From VXYL01 sp963665195 (lineage in GTDB: Bacteria > Pseudomonadota > Gammaproteobacteria > Pseudomonadales > Azotimanducaceae), in NCBI GenBank assembly GCA_963665195.1, contig OY762070.1, forward strand, positions 3,410,001 to 3,474,000: a stretch of 64,000 nucleotides of DNA, written 5' to 3'. Every line of letters starts with the position of its first letter. Within the stretch, counting starts at the first letter, position 1. The notes under the pieces were generated by a model. That model saw only the letters and a program-made list of their open reading frames with translations. It was not told the origin of the DNA and ran no database searches. Below are positions 35,098-43,070 of this stretch, one piece after another. A program made the translations under genes and the position numbers.

Positions 35098-36075
35098 CTA
35101 GCGAGTCCGCCCTAGGCGCCAGTCGCGCCACATGTCGCCGGTTGCCGGGGCGTCGTCGCGCAGGAGTTCCGTGTCCTTGAACCACTCGTACTGGCCGAGT
35201 TCGCGGTGCTCGTCCGGGGTGAGGGTCGGCGCGTCCAAGGTGAAGTCGCCGAACACCGCCCAGCGGATGCGCTCGCCGGTGTGGATGCCGGCCGAATGCA
35301 CCGTGCGGCCGTGCCAGAAGATGACGTCGCCTGCGGCACCCGGCAGTTCCAGCGGCACGATGTCGCGCACCACGCTGCGCACGGCGTCGCGGAAGCTCGG
35401 CAGCGGCGACCAGTTGGCGGCGCAGCGATGTGCCCGGAACATCGTCTTGTGGCTGCCGGGGTAGAGCGTGAAGCCGCCGTTGCGCGGCGGGACGTCGTCC
35501 AGATAGGCGCAGACGTTGAGCTGCTGGCAGACCCGGTCGGTGTGCGGGCCGAGGGCCGTGGCGCGGCGACGGGCCTGCCCATCGGCACCGGGAGGCACGG
35601 TAGTCGGGAACAGCGCGTAGACGCCGCGCGTGCGTGTGCTTGGGCGCAGGTCGTCGCCGAGCAGCAGTTTCGCCACTTCGCGCACCTTCGGGTTGTTTGG
35701 CACCAGGTCCACCACGAAGTCCGCGCTGCCGAGGTCGTGCAGCTTCACCGTGTCGCGGGCGTGGACGTTGCGCTGGCGACCCTCGTAGAAGCCGACCGTA
35801 TCGGCGGCAGGCATCTTCGCCCAGCCCGGATCGCGCCAGCTGGCCGGGTCCGCCTGCGTCGGCGGATCGAAGCCATCTGCCATCGGCACGTTGTCCGCGA
35901 GATACGCCCAGACGCGCTTCATCGCCGGGCCGAGATCCTCGCGCCGCAACATCCCGCGCTTGACGAGGAAGCCGTTGGCGACGAAGAAGTCGATCTCCCG
36001 GGCGGAGAGCGGCTCGCCGGGCAGCGCGAGGTCCGGCATCTCGAACGCCACGCTCGGGCGTCGGTAGTCGGCCAC
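35098..36075 (-). CDS. PhyH-family dioxygenase
   Basis: A 325-aa PhyH-like enzyme: IDFFVANGFLVKRGMLRREDL at the start, the HxD in LGPHTDRVCQQLN, GGFTLYPGSHKTMFRAHRC, and the distal residues in VIFWHGRTVHSAGIHTGERIRW. These belong to Fe(II)/2-oxoglutarate hydroxylases acting on small molecules. It is 4 bp downstream of a Gfo/Idh/MocA dehydrogenase gene on the same strand, suggesting a joint pathway in which one product is oxidised and then hydroxylated. The substrate is unknown. Confidence 0.85.
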   Translation of the reverse strand: MADYRRPSVAFEMPDLALPGEPLSAREIDFFVANGFLVKRGMLRREDLGPAMKRVWAYLADNVPMADGFDPPTQADPASWRDPGWAKMPAADTVGFYEGRQRNVHARDTVKLHDLGSADFVVDLVPNNPKVREVAKLLLGDDLRPSTRTRGVYALFPTTVPPGADGQARRRATALGPHTDRVCQQLNVCAYLDDVPPRNGGFTLYPGSHKTMFRAHRCAANWSPLPSFRDAVRSVVRDIVPLELPGAAGDVIFWHGRTVHSAGIHTGERIRWAVFGDFTLDAPTLTPDEHRELGQYEWFKDTELLRDDAPATGDMWRDWRLGRTR

Positions 36076-36079
36076 CGCG

Positions 36080-37174
36080 TCAGTCGTCCAAAGCGCCGTG
36101 TTCGAGACCCGTCGGCAGCGGCGCCGGACGCTCCGGCCGGCTCTCGATCAGCACATGCCGACCTGCCGCCGAGGACTCTCCGAACGCCGCCATCACCTCC
36201 AGCACATGCTGCGCCAGCTCGCCGTTGCAGCGATGCGCACGGCCGGTGCGGATGCCGACGCACATGTCGGCGAGGCCGATGCTGCGCATGTTCTTCGTGT
36301 AGCCGTGGGTCAGTTCGCGCTCCTCCCACTCGCGCTTGGCCGAGACGCGCACCTTGCCGCCGAAGCCGTTGGGATCCGGGGCCGAGAGGCTCGCATCCGT
36401 GCCGTGGATCTCGATGAAGCGGTTGGAGTGCAGGCGCACATCGAAGCTCATGACCACGGTCACCACGCAGCCGGTGTGGAACTCCAAGGTGCCGGCGGCG
36501 TGGGTGTCCACGTTGACTTCGATGGTCTGGCCCTTGAACGGCTTGGAGCCGATCAAGCGCGTGGCGCGGCCCTTGGTGGTGATGGCGGCGACGCGGCGCA
36601 CGGGGCCGAGCGCATGAACCAAGGCGGTCAGGTAGTAAGGCCCCATGTCGAACAGTGGCCCGCCGCCCGGCTGGTAGTAGAAGTCCGGGTTCGGGTGCCA
36701 GGCTTCCACGCCGGGGCTCATCATGAACGCGGTGCCCGCTACCGGGGTGCCCACCGCGCCATCGTCGATCAGGCCGCGCACGGTCTGATGGCCGCCGCCG
36801 AGGAAGGTGTCCGGGGCGCAGCCGACACGCAGCCCGGCGGCCTCGGCGGCGGCGAGTACGCGCTGGCCTTCGGCCACGTCGAGGCCGAACGGCTTCTCGC
36901 AGTAGGTGTGCTTGCCGGCTTCGATGGCGGCCAGATTCACCTTCCCATGGGCCTTGGGGATGGTGAGGTTGAGGATCACCTCCACGTCGTCGCTCGCGAG
37001 CAGCTCGTCCACCGACATGGCCGGCACGTCGAACTTCGCCTCGGTCTTCTTGGCGGCTTCCGGGTTGAGGTCCGCGCAGCCGGCGAACTCAAGGATGTCG
37101 AAGGTGGCGGCGGCGCGCAGGTACGCCGGGCTGATCGTGCCGCAGCCGATCAGGCCGATGCGAACGGGGTCCAT
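36080..37174 (-). CDS. Gfo/Idh/MocA-family NAD(P)-dependent oxidoreductase
   Basis: A 364-aa sugar/inositol dehydrogenase-type protein. The Rossmann motif IGLIGCGTISPAYLRAA (about residues 5-21) and the family's HTYCEKPFGLDVAEGQ (about 90-105, with the EKP motif) are clear, and PGGGPLFDMGPYYLTALVHALG is also conserved. Catalytic candidates are the EKP lysine and the Asp/Tyr near MGPYY. It likely oxidises or reduces a polyol or sugar derivative. Start is the ATG at 37174, where the family-typical N-terminus begins. It lies in an apparent operon with the PhyH gene. Confidence 0.9.
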   Translation of the reverse strand: MDPVRIGLIGCGTISPAYLRAAATFDILEFAGCADLNPEAAKKTEAKFDVPAMSVDELLASDDVEVILNLTIPKAHGKVNLAAIEAGKHTYCEKPFGLDVAEGQRVLAAAEAAGLRVGCAPDTFLGGGHQTVRGLIDDGAVGTPVAGTAFMMSPGVEAWHPNPDFYYQPGGGPLFDMGPYYLTALVHALGPVRRVAAITTKGRATRLIGSKPFKGQTIEVNVDTHAAGTLEFHTGCVVTVVMSFDVRLHSNRFIEIHGTDASLSAPDPNGFGGKVRVSAKREWEERELTHGYTKNMRSIGLADMCVGIRTGRAHRCNGELAQHVLEVMAAFGESSAAGRHVLIESRPERPAPLPTGLEHGALDD

Positions 37175-37220
37175 GGTGTCTGACGTTCTCCTTGGCTTGC
37201 TTGTCTCGGAAAGGCGCGGC

Positions 37221-37505
37221 TTAAGCAATGGCGGCGACGGGCCTCTGCCGCCGCTCGAACCGGGCGCGGCGCTTGGCGGCTTCCTGGTCCCGATTCTTCG
37301 GCGCAGCGTTGGTGGTGAGGCCATCGAGCAAGCTGCGCGAAGCGGCGGCGATGCTGGCGACGGCTTCCTCGAAGGCGGCTTGGTTGGCGGCGGAGGGCTT
37401 GGGGTAGCCCGAGATCTTGCGCACGAACTGCAGCGCCGCCTCATGCACCTCGTCGTCGGATGCGGGCGGCTCGAAGTTGAACAAGGGCTTGATGTTGCGA
37501 CACAT
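37221..37505 (-). CDS. DUF2277 family protein
   Basis: A 94-aa protein beginning MCRNIKPLFNFEPPASDDEV, the typical start of DUF2277, followed by AALQFVRKISGYPKPSAANQAAFEEAV. The C-terminal part is basic (KRRARFERRQRP). Function is unknown. It is 12 bp downstream of the 91-aa gene at 37518 on the same strand. Confidence 0.9.
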   Translation of the reverse strand: MCRNIKPLFNFEPPASDDEVHEAALQFVRKISGYPKPSAANQAAFEEAVASIAAASRSLLDGLTTNAAPKNRDQEAAKRRARFERRQRPVAAIA

Positions 37506-37517
37506 GCGACGCGCTCC

Positions 37518-37793
37518 TCAGGGGTGTTCGTGCAGCACAACGCGGTCGTAGATGGCCGTGACCTGCTCGAAGTTCAGCAGCAGCGAGTGCGAGAGGTGCT
37601 TCGCGGGATCATGCAGGTGGTACTTGAACCGCGTTTGCTTGCCGCCCTGCAGGAAGGCGTCGTAGTCCTTGGTGAGTTCGCGCACATCGCTGACGATCTC
37701 CGTGCTCCAAGTCGCTCGGAACGGGCCGAGCACTGCGCCGCCGGCCAGCGCGATGGTGATCTCGTGATTCGTGAGGCCTCTGTCGTCACTCAT
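37518..37793 (-). CDS. Small conserved-looking protein of unknown function
   Basis: A 91-aa protein: ITIALAGGAVLGPFRATWSTEIVSDVRELTKDYDAFLQGGK, then HLSHSLLLNFEQVTAIYDRVVLH. I take the ATG at 37793. It has no family I recognise. The predicted mix of strand and helix with no membrane segment suggests a soluble small protein. It precedes DUF2277 by 12 bp and is likely co-transcribed. Confidence 0.6.
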   Translation of the reverse strand: MSDDRGLTNHEITIALAGGAVLGPFRATWSTEIVSDVRELTKDYDAFLQGGKQTRFKYHLHDPAKHLSHSLLLNFEQVTAIYDRVVLHEHP

Positions 37794-37870
37794 TCGGCTA
37801 CCTCCCGCCACGGCACCAGGCGCCGCGTTTCCCTTCGCCCGGCGCGTACCATATCATCGTGCGCCTTCGA

Positions 37871-37902
37871 CTTAGGGAGCTTGGCTGCTCCCGCTACCTA
37901 AG
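37871..37902. promoter_or_regulatory. Two-step stem-loop between divergent genes, upstream of the VOC epimerase
   Basis: The region can fold as outer arms CTTAG/CTAAG and inner arms GGAGC/GCTCC around TTGGCT (37871-37902). It lies 27 bp upstream of the epimerase ATG, in the 135-bp divergent gap. It could be a 5' UTR element or a binding site. It is followed by AGGAGAG, the ribosome site. There is no U-tract, so it is not an obvious terminator. Confidence 0.4.
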
Positions 37903-37928
37903 CCCATCGAACAAAGGAGAGAGGCACA

Positions 37929-38309
37929 ATGGCATTGTCCGCATTCGATCATCTCGTGGTGCGCGTCGGCGACATCGACCAAGGCATCGCCACCTACAGC
38001 GCGCTCGGCTTGACCCTTGATCGCACCGACGAGAGCGACGCCCTCGGCATCAAGCAGGCGTTCTTCAACCTGCCCGGCGGCGGCTTCATCGAGGTGGTGG
38101 CGCCCACCGACCCCAACTCCGCCGTCGGCCAAGCGCTGGACAAGCGCGGCGAGGGCATCCACACCGTCGCCTTCGCGGTGGAGAGTCTGGCCGACGCCTG
38201 CGAAACCTTGAAGGCTGGCGGCGCCCGGCTGATCGGCGAGGGCGGGCCGCAGGTGTTCGTACACCCGAAGTCCACCCACGGCGTGCTGCTGCAACTCTCG
38301 GAGAAGTAG
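37929..38309 (+). CDS. VOC-family epimerase/glyoxalase (methylmalonyl-CoA epimerase-like)
   Basis: A 126-aa vicinal-oxygen-chelate protein with the metal-ligand pattern of methylmalonyl-CoA epimerase: FDHLVVRVGDIDQGIATY at the start, the Glu in GGGFIEVVAP, HTVAFAVESLADA and the final Glu/Lys region (HPKSTHGVLLQL). The start is ATG with AGGAGAG upstream. It may epimerise methylmalonyl-CoA or act on a related small molecule; the mutase is not in this window. It is divergent from the 91-aa gene. Confidence 0.85.
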   Translation: MALSAFDHLVVRVGDIDQGIATYSALGLTLDRTDESDALGIKQAFFNLPGGGFIEVVAPTDPNSAVGQALDKRGEGIHTVAFAVESLADACETLKAGGARLIGEGGPQVFVHPKSTHGVLLQLSEK

Positions 38310-38459
38310 GCGATCGCTTGCTTGGCGCGGTGGCGGCCGACTATCGGTCGGCTGTTGCGCGGGCCAGACGATGGGGTTCAGGCGGGTCGCCGCGAGGGCA
38401 CCGGGCGGTAGGTCTCCCAGCCATGCCCTGCTGGCGCTCGACGGCAGGTAGAGAATGCG

Positions 38460-38852
38460 CTAGCGCTCGGCGCGTTCCTGCTTCGCAACGGCCGCGAAGA
38501 ACGCGTGCGCCGCGGGCAGGCAGAGCAGCACCAGCGCGATCAGCGCGAAACCCTTGGCGAGCAGCTCCCCAGGTGGCATGGGGGTGAGCATCCCGGCCAG
38601 CGACGGCCCGTTGATCGCCCCCCAGATAGAGACCCCGAACACCGCCACGATGGCGACGCGCACCCAGCCGCCGCCCCGGTAGGCGGCCCAGCCGAAATAG
38701 CCCCACAGCATCACGAAGAAGACGCGCGCCCCGTTGCTCTCCACGGCGTCGATGCCGAGCGCCCAGGTAGCGAGCAGCGCCAGCGCGCTGCCGACCAGCA
38801 GCGCGCTGCCGACGACGACGAGCGTCGGTCTTTCGAGTGTGGTTTCCGCCAT
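38460..38852 (-). CDS. Small integral membrane protein
   Basis: A 130-aa protein with four hydrophobic segments: about residues 9-28 (TLVVVGSALLVGSALALLAT), 43-58, 63-82 and 100-120 (LAKGFALIALVLLCLPAAHAFF). It has a short charged end. The family is unknown and it stands alone between the epimerase and nucleoside hydrolase genes. Confidence 0.65.
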   Translation of the reverse strand: MAETTLERPTLVVVGSALLVGSALALLATWALGIDAVESNGARVFFVMLWGYFGWAAYRGGGWVRVAIVAVFGVSIWGAINGPSLAGMLTPMPPGELLAKGFALIALVLLCLPAAHAFFAAVAKQERAER

Positions 38853-38994
38853 CTGTGGCTGTACGACCGGGAACGAGCGGGGCGCGAATCTTAGGCGAAA
38901 TAGGCGCGACAGTCTCGTAGTGGCGGGGGGCTACGGGTGTGCGACAGATCTCCTGTAGCGTGCGCCTTGCCGGATCCACGCACCGCACCTTCGC

Positions 38995-39924
38995 TCAGCG
39001 CCGCGGCGGCGCGACCATCAACGCATCGATCAGCTCCACGTAGTAGGGCGTCGCCTTCGTGGGTTCGATGTACGTCCGCCAGCCTTCGCGGAGCTGCCAG
39101 ACGTAGTCGTTCGGCAGGCTGCCTTCGCCGTCGGTGACTACGTTGAAGTCGGCAGCGGCACCGCGCACCGCATAGAGGACCGCGATCTGGTCCCAGCTTG
39201 AGCGACCGCGATAGCGGCCGCTGAACCAGCGGAAGTAGGCTTCGCGGACCGGATTCCCGGCGGGGGTTTCGGCCAACGGGATGCCGGTATGCACGCTGCC
39301 GCCGAAGTCCGAGACGACCACCGGCGTCGGCCAGTGCTCCAAGACGAACTGCGTCTCGTCCACCAAGCCGTGGCGAACGAAGTTGAAGCCGTCCCTGTTG
39401 CGGCCGCCCATAAGCACCAGCTCGCGCACCTTGCGTTCGACCAAGTCGCGGTCGGCGCGGAGCAGGTCCGCCAGATTGTTGAGGAAACCGACGCTGGCGA
39501 TGGTGACCGCGCCGTCCGCCTCGGCGCCAAGCACGGTGCGGTACACGTCCAGAGCGCTCGGCGGTTCCCCGCGCTGGACGTGCGGAAACTGCGCCACATG
39601 GGGCAGATACCGGGATGCGTCGGGGCTCTTGAGGTCGCCCTTGTAGACGCCGATGGGCACGCTGCGACCGTACCAGGCGTTGATCGCGGCGATGGCCGCG
39701 GCACCGCTTGGGTGGACCTCGTTGAAGGAGACGGCCAGCAGCTCGGCCTCGCCTTGGTCTGCCAAGGCGTGCAGCACGGCCAGTGCACCGACGTCGTCGA
39801 CGTCGAACGTCATGTCCGTCTCGTAGATGATTCTGGCCGGCGTTGCCGCCCCAGCCGCAGCGCCGAGGGTCATCCCGAGAGCCAAAGCAACGCTCCCACC
39901 AAGCCAGCGCCTTCGAATTCCCAT
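38995..39924 (-). CDS. Exported inosine-uridine nucleoside hydrolase-like protein
   Basis: A 309-aa protein with a signal peptide (residues 1-27, GGSVALALGMTLGAAAGAA) and a nucleoside-hydrolase core. The Ca-binding motif is present as ETDMTFDVDDVGAL (family DxDxxxDD; the first Asp is near residue 36), and later VGFLNNLADLLRA and ELVLMGGRN are family-like. Such enzymes hydrolyse N-glycosidic bonds of nucleosides; an exported form would scavenge them from the periplasm. It is divergent from arsC. Confidence 0.83.
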   Translation of the reverse strand: MGIRRRWLGGSVALALGMTLGAAAGAATPARIIYETDMTFDVDDVGALAVLHALADQGEAELLAVSFNEVHPSGAAAIAAINAWYGRSVPIGVYKGDLKSPDASRYLPHVAQFPHVQRGEPPSALDVYRTVLGAEADGAVTIASVGFLNNLADLLRADRDLVERKVRELVLMGGRNRDGFNFVRHGLVDETQFVLEHWPTPVVVSDFGGSVHTGIPLAETPAGNPVREAYFRWFSGRYRGRSSWDQIAVLYAVRGAAADFNVVTDGEGSLPNDYVWQLREGWRTYIEPTKATPYYVELIDALMVAPPRR

Positions 39925-39990
39925 AGCCGTCCATCTTACGCTAGGACTGCGTCTATACTCCCTCGCGAACGGCTATTCGCGGAGCTTCCC

Positions 39991-40341
39991 ATGGACCGTC
40001 TCACGCTCTATCACAACCCTGGCTGAGGCCAATCCCGCGGCGCGCTGGCCATCCTGCGCGAGCGAGACGTCGAGTTCGATGTCATTCAATACCTCAAGAC
40101 CCCCTTGGACGAGGACGGGCTCCGAGAGATCGTCGCCATGGTCGATGTGCCGCCCGCCAACCTCGTCCGCAAGGACAAGCATTTCAAGGACTTGGGCCTG
40201 AACCCGGCGGACTTCACCACGCCCGACGCCGTGGTGAAGCTGCTCGTCGAGCATCCGCGCCTGATGCAGCGCCCCATCGCCGTGTGCGGCGGCCGGGCAG
40301 TCCTCGGCCGGCCGTCCCAGAAGGTGGTGGAGCTGCTGTAG
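39991..40341 (+). CDS. arsC: ArsC-family reductase with in-frame UGA at the catalytic cysteine (predicted selenoprotein)
   Basis: A 116-aa ArsC/Spx-type thioredoxin-fold protein when the TGA at 40024-40026 is read through. It starts at the ATG at 39991 (GGAG upstream) with MDRLTLYHNPG, then TGA, then GQSRGALAILRERDVEFDVI, continuing to a TAG. In ordinary ArsC the pattern is YHNPRCSKSR-ALALL; the TGA falls exactly on the catalytic cysteine. The later part (LREIVAMVDVPPANLVRKDK, HPRLMQRPIAV) is full family sequence with no other defect. A GC-rich hairpin follows at the position expected for a bacterial SECIS. ArsC selenoproteins are known from marine metagenomes (established, from memory); a nonsense mutation or sequencing error is the alternative. 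Confidence 0.78.
40041..40060 (+). promoter_or_regulatory. Candidate bacterial SECIS hairpin in arsC
   Basis: A hairpin with a 5-bp stem, CGCGC/GCGCG, and a 10-nt loop, TGGCCATCCT, begins 15 nt after the TGA at 40024-40026; the loop starts 19 nt after it and has G at its second position. This meets the usual bacterial SECIS rules: an apical loop 16-37 nt downstream of the UGA and a G in the first two loop bases. An alternative fold, GGCCA/TGGCC around an inner CGC/GCG, is also possible. Structure is inferred by hand. Confidence 0.5.
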
Positions 40342-40399
40342 GAACGCGCCGACCTGTCGCCTTGTACTGACGTCGAGCTTGGATGGCGGCACGGTGCCG

Positions 40400-40432
40400 C
40401 TGACGATCATGTGGTTCCGCCAGGACCTGCGG
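40400..40432 (+). pseudogene. Possible remnant of a DNA photolyase start
   Basis: The 33-bp run LTIMWFRQDLR is the characteristic first motif of a class I photolyase (MWFR-x-DLR-x-x-DNPAL). After it the frame goes to RRRRIGHRG, so nothing else of the enzyme remains. It lies in the 231-bp gap between arsC and the response regulator. On the opposite strand a short coding-like run, EEYTYSDEVSAQRFALKAAG, is also open. It is suggestive only, as the motif is short. Confidence 0.3.
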
Positions 40433-40572
40433 CGGCGGCGCATTGGCCATAGAGGATGCAGCCAGCTGCTTTGAGGGCGAAGCGCTGTGCGCTGACTTCG
40501 TCGCTATACGTGTATTCTTCGCGCCAATGCTGCCACTGGCGCCGGGCGGGCCTCAGCAATGCACCCGGTCGC

Positions 40573-41265
40573 TCAGTTCTCGGCGTCCTCCGCCCCGCGA
40601 ATGCAATACCCCATCCCCGTGACCGTGCGGACCATCCCCGTTCCGAACGGCCGGTCCACCGCGCGGCGCAGGTTGTAGAGGTGGCTGCGCAGGGCATCGC
40701 TGTCCGGCGGATCGTCGCCCCAGAGTTCGCGTTCCAGTTCCCGCCGCGACACCACGCGGGGCGATTCGCGCATCAGGAGCGCCAGGATGGTGAAGGCGGA
40801 CTTCGAGAGCGCCACGGGCTGCCCGGCCCGCGTTACCCGCATGGCCTCCGCGTCCAGCGCGAGCTCGCCGATTTGGTAGCGCGCCGCGCCGCCGTGGCCG
40901 CGGCGCGCCAGCGCTTCCACCCTTGCCACCAGTTCCGGCAGGTCGAAGGGCTTGACGAGGTAGTCGTCCGCGCCGGCGTCGAAGCCGGCGAGCTTGTCTT
41001 CGAGTTGGTCCCGCGCGGTCAGCATGATGATCGGCGTCGCCAGCCGCGCGTCGCGCCGCAGCCGCTGGCAGACCTCCATGCCGTCCGGCCCCGGCAGCAT
41101 GACGTCCAGCACCATGACGTCGTATTCGTTGGCGACCGCCAGATGCAGCGCCACCAGGCCGCTCGCCGCGTAGTCCACTTCGTGGCCGCAGGACTCTAGG
41201 TACGCGCCCGTGGTCTCCGCCAGTTCGCGGTGGTCCTCCACCAGCAATACGCGCAAGCCCGCCAT
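40573..41265 (-). CDS. OmpR-type response regulator (orphan)
   Basis: A 230-aa two-component regulator. The receiver domain starts LRVLLVEDHRELAE (Asp near residue 10-11), the phospho-acceptor Asp is in MVLDVMLPGPDG, and the conserved Thr and Lys are in IMLTARDQ and YLVKPFDL. A winged-helix DNA-binding domain follows, with SKSAFTILALLMRESPRVVSRRELERELWGDD and YCIRGAED at the end. It is probably a transcription activator or repressor. No histidine kinase is encoded next to it, so its sensor is elsewhere. Start is the ATG at 41265. A piece of this gene is duplicated at 63512-63590. Confidence 0.9.
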   Translation of the reverse strand: MAGLRVLLVEDHRELAETTGAYLESCGHEVDYAASGLVALHLAVANEYDVMVLDVMLPGPDGMEVCQRLRRDARLATPIIMLTARDQLEDKLAGFDAGADDYLVKPFDLPELVARVEALARRGHGGAARYQIGELALDAEAMRVTRAGQPVALSKSAFTILALLMRESPRVVSRRELERELWGDDPPDSDALRSHLYNLRRAVDRPFGTGMVRTVTGMGYCIRGAEDAEN

Positions 41266-41435
41266 GGCGGGGCACGTTAACACCGCGGGGCGATGCCGAT
41301 GTCCGCCGCGTCGACATACCGGCTGACCGATGGCTGGCGCAGCACGTAGCCAAGTTCGCGGGCGGCGTTCTTGAGGACGGTCATCATGCTGCGGTCGGCT
41401 GGCGGCCGATGGAATGCAGGCGGCGATCGCGTTGG

Positions 41436-42491
41436 CTAACGGGCCGCGAAGTTCCACTCCGACCAGTGGTCGCACATCCGTTCCACCGAGGTCTTGAACG
41501 GGTCGTACCCCGCCGGGTAGTCCAGAAACTCGCAGTCGAGCGCTCGGTCCGGATGGTCCGAGACACCCCAGCCGACGATCTCGTCGCCCTCGTAGGGGTT
41601 CTCGGGGCGGGCGCGACGGATGCGGAAGAAGACGTTCATGCGCGGGTCGTCGCTGAGGTTCGGCGTCGCCGTATGCGGCAGGGCGTGCAGTGCGATGGCG
41701 GCGTCGCCCTCTTCCATGAGCACGGGCGTCAGTTCCGGCCACGGCCAGCGTTCGTGCTCGAAGCGGGTATCCGGGTAGCTCGCCACCATCTTCGGCGGCA
41801 TGATGCCGGCGAAGGCGCGGTCCTCGCCCATCGCCTGCAGGCGCGGCCAGTTCGGGCCGCCGCCGCCGATCGGGTCGCCCTGGTCGCGCTGCATTCGGAA
41901 GAAGGCTTCGACCGCGTCGTGGGCGCCCCGCCGCACGGAGAATTGCCCCTTGCCAGGCTCTCGCTGGTCGTTCAGGCACACGGCGACCAGCGCCGTGTAG
42001 CTGCCGATCGCCACCGTGCGCTCGCGGTCCTGCCAAAGCGGCGCGCCGCCGGCAGGCCCCTTCCACTTCGGGTCCTCGTGCCAACCCCACGTCTCAAGCG
42101 TCTCGCCCCGGGCGAGAATCTCGCTGCGCTTGAGCGGGCAGAGCCCGGCCCAGCCGCCGTCCACATGCGCCCCCGGCGCGGCCCCGGAGGTCGCCTTGCC
42201 GCGCACCACCGCGTCCGATTGGTTCGGCAGCGTGACGGCGACTTGGGCGTTCACCGGGGCGGTGTGCGGCCCCATTTCCGTCAGCATCAGTTCGCGCAGC
42301 ACCGATTCGGTGTAGAGGCCGTTGATGGCGGGGTTGTTGCCGTAGACGATCCGCGTCGGGTCCTGATCGATCAGCGCCTTGGCGCGCGCCGTCGCCTGTC
42401 GCGGCACGGCCTGCTTGAGGACGACGAAGCCGTCGCGCTTGAGGATGCGCTGCTCGGCGGCGGATAGCGATGCGGGGTGGAGTTCGGGCAT
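41436..42491 (-). CDS. PhyH-like dioxygenase
   Basis: A 351-aa protein: AAEQRILKRDGFVVLKQAVP at the start, the iron-binding region GAHVDGGWAG, the segment QDRERTVAIGSYTALVAVCLNDQREPG, and the distal His/Arg part HALPHTATPNLSDDPRMNVFFRIRRA. The metal motif is HxD (H-V-D) as in other PhyH enzymes, but the overall sequence is divergent. The substrate is unknown. It is 170 bp from the response-regulator gene on the same strand. Confidence 0.8.
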   Translation of the reverse strand: MPELHPASLSAAEQRILKRDGFVVLKQAVPRQATARAKALIDQDPTRIVYGNNPAINGLYTESVLRELMLTEMGPHTAPVNAQVAVTLPNQSDAVVRGKATSGAAPGAHVDGGWAGLCPLKRSEILARGETLETWGWHEDPKWKGPAGGAPLWQDRERTVAIGSYTALVAVCLNDQREPGKGQFSVRRGAHDAVEAFFRMQRDQGDPIGGGGPNWPRLQAMGEDRAFAGIMPPKMVASYPDTRFEHERWPWPELTPVLMEEGDAAIALHALPHTATPNLSDDPRMNVFFRIRRARPENPYEGDEIVGWGVSDHPDRALDCEFLDYPAGYDPFKTSVERMCDHWSEWNFAAR

Positions 42492-42542
42492 GGATACGTC
42501 TGACGGCGGCTAGGTTCGGCGCGGGAGCATAGCAACCTGCAA

Positions 42543-42956
42543 TCAGGACGCGCCTAGGGCCGGCGGCCCGCAGTGCGCGGCTTTCACGATTGCCCGGGCG
42601 ATGTTCGGATTGGCAGGATTGACGGTGAGCGCCTGCGTTGCCGGAGACACCACCACATCCATGTCCTCCATCGGCACGGCGCCGAGCAGCACTTCGTCGC
42701 CGAGCACGAGTGCGCCGGTCACGCAGCCTCGGTTCTCGAACTCGACGGTTACCGGGCCGACGTAGGGAACGAGCCGCGTGCTGCCGTCCGCGAGCGTCAC
42801 TTCGCGCCTGAACAGCTCCGCGAGCCCTAGCTGGACGGCAACATGCTGCGGGATGCACAGATTCAGAGCGCCCGTGTCCACCAAGGCACTGGCTTGCACC
42901 GGCTGGATGTCCCGAGCCGGATTCGAGAGCTTCAGATCGGCCCTGATGAGTCGCAT
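42543..42956 (-). CDS. Retropepsin-like (clan AA) aspartic protease domain protein
   Basis: A 137-aa protein with the D-T-G active-site motif in ALVDTGALNLCIPQHVA near residue 27, followed by LADGSTRLVPYVGPVTVEF (flap-like) and DEVLLGAVPMEDMDVVV (the second signature). Such single-domain bacterial proteins dimerise to form the protease. There is no signal peptide. I take the ATG at 42956, where the fold begins. Targets are unknown. It is 51 bp upstream of a PhyH gene on the same strand. Confidence 0.8.
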   Translation of the reverse strand: MRLIRADLKLSNPARDIQPVQASALVDTGALNLCIPQHVAVQLGLAELFRREVTLADGSTRLVPYVGPVTVEFENRGCVTGALVLGDEVLLGAVPMEDMDVVVSPATQALTVNPANPNIARAIVKAAHCGPPALGAS

Positions 42957-43070
42957 GGATGCTCCGATTGCGACATTCTGCGGCGCCCGCAAGCGCACAA
43001 CGCCGAGCATACCGGACTTGCGGCATTGCGGTTGCGGTAGGGTTCGCCGTTTCCGCATCGAGAGTCCGCC

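Noticed and set aside
41277..41387. A 36-aa minus-strand open frame before the response-regulator gene (MMTVLKNAARELGYVLRQ...)
   Set aside because: Starts with two ATGs and ends 11 bp before the regulator ATG, so a leader peptide is thinkable, but there is no ribosome site or family and it is too short to support.
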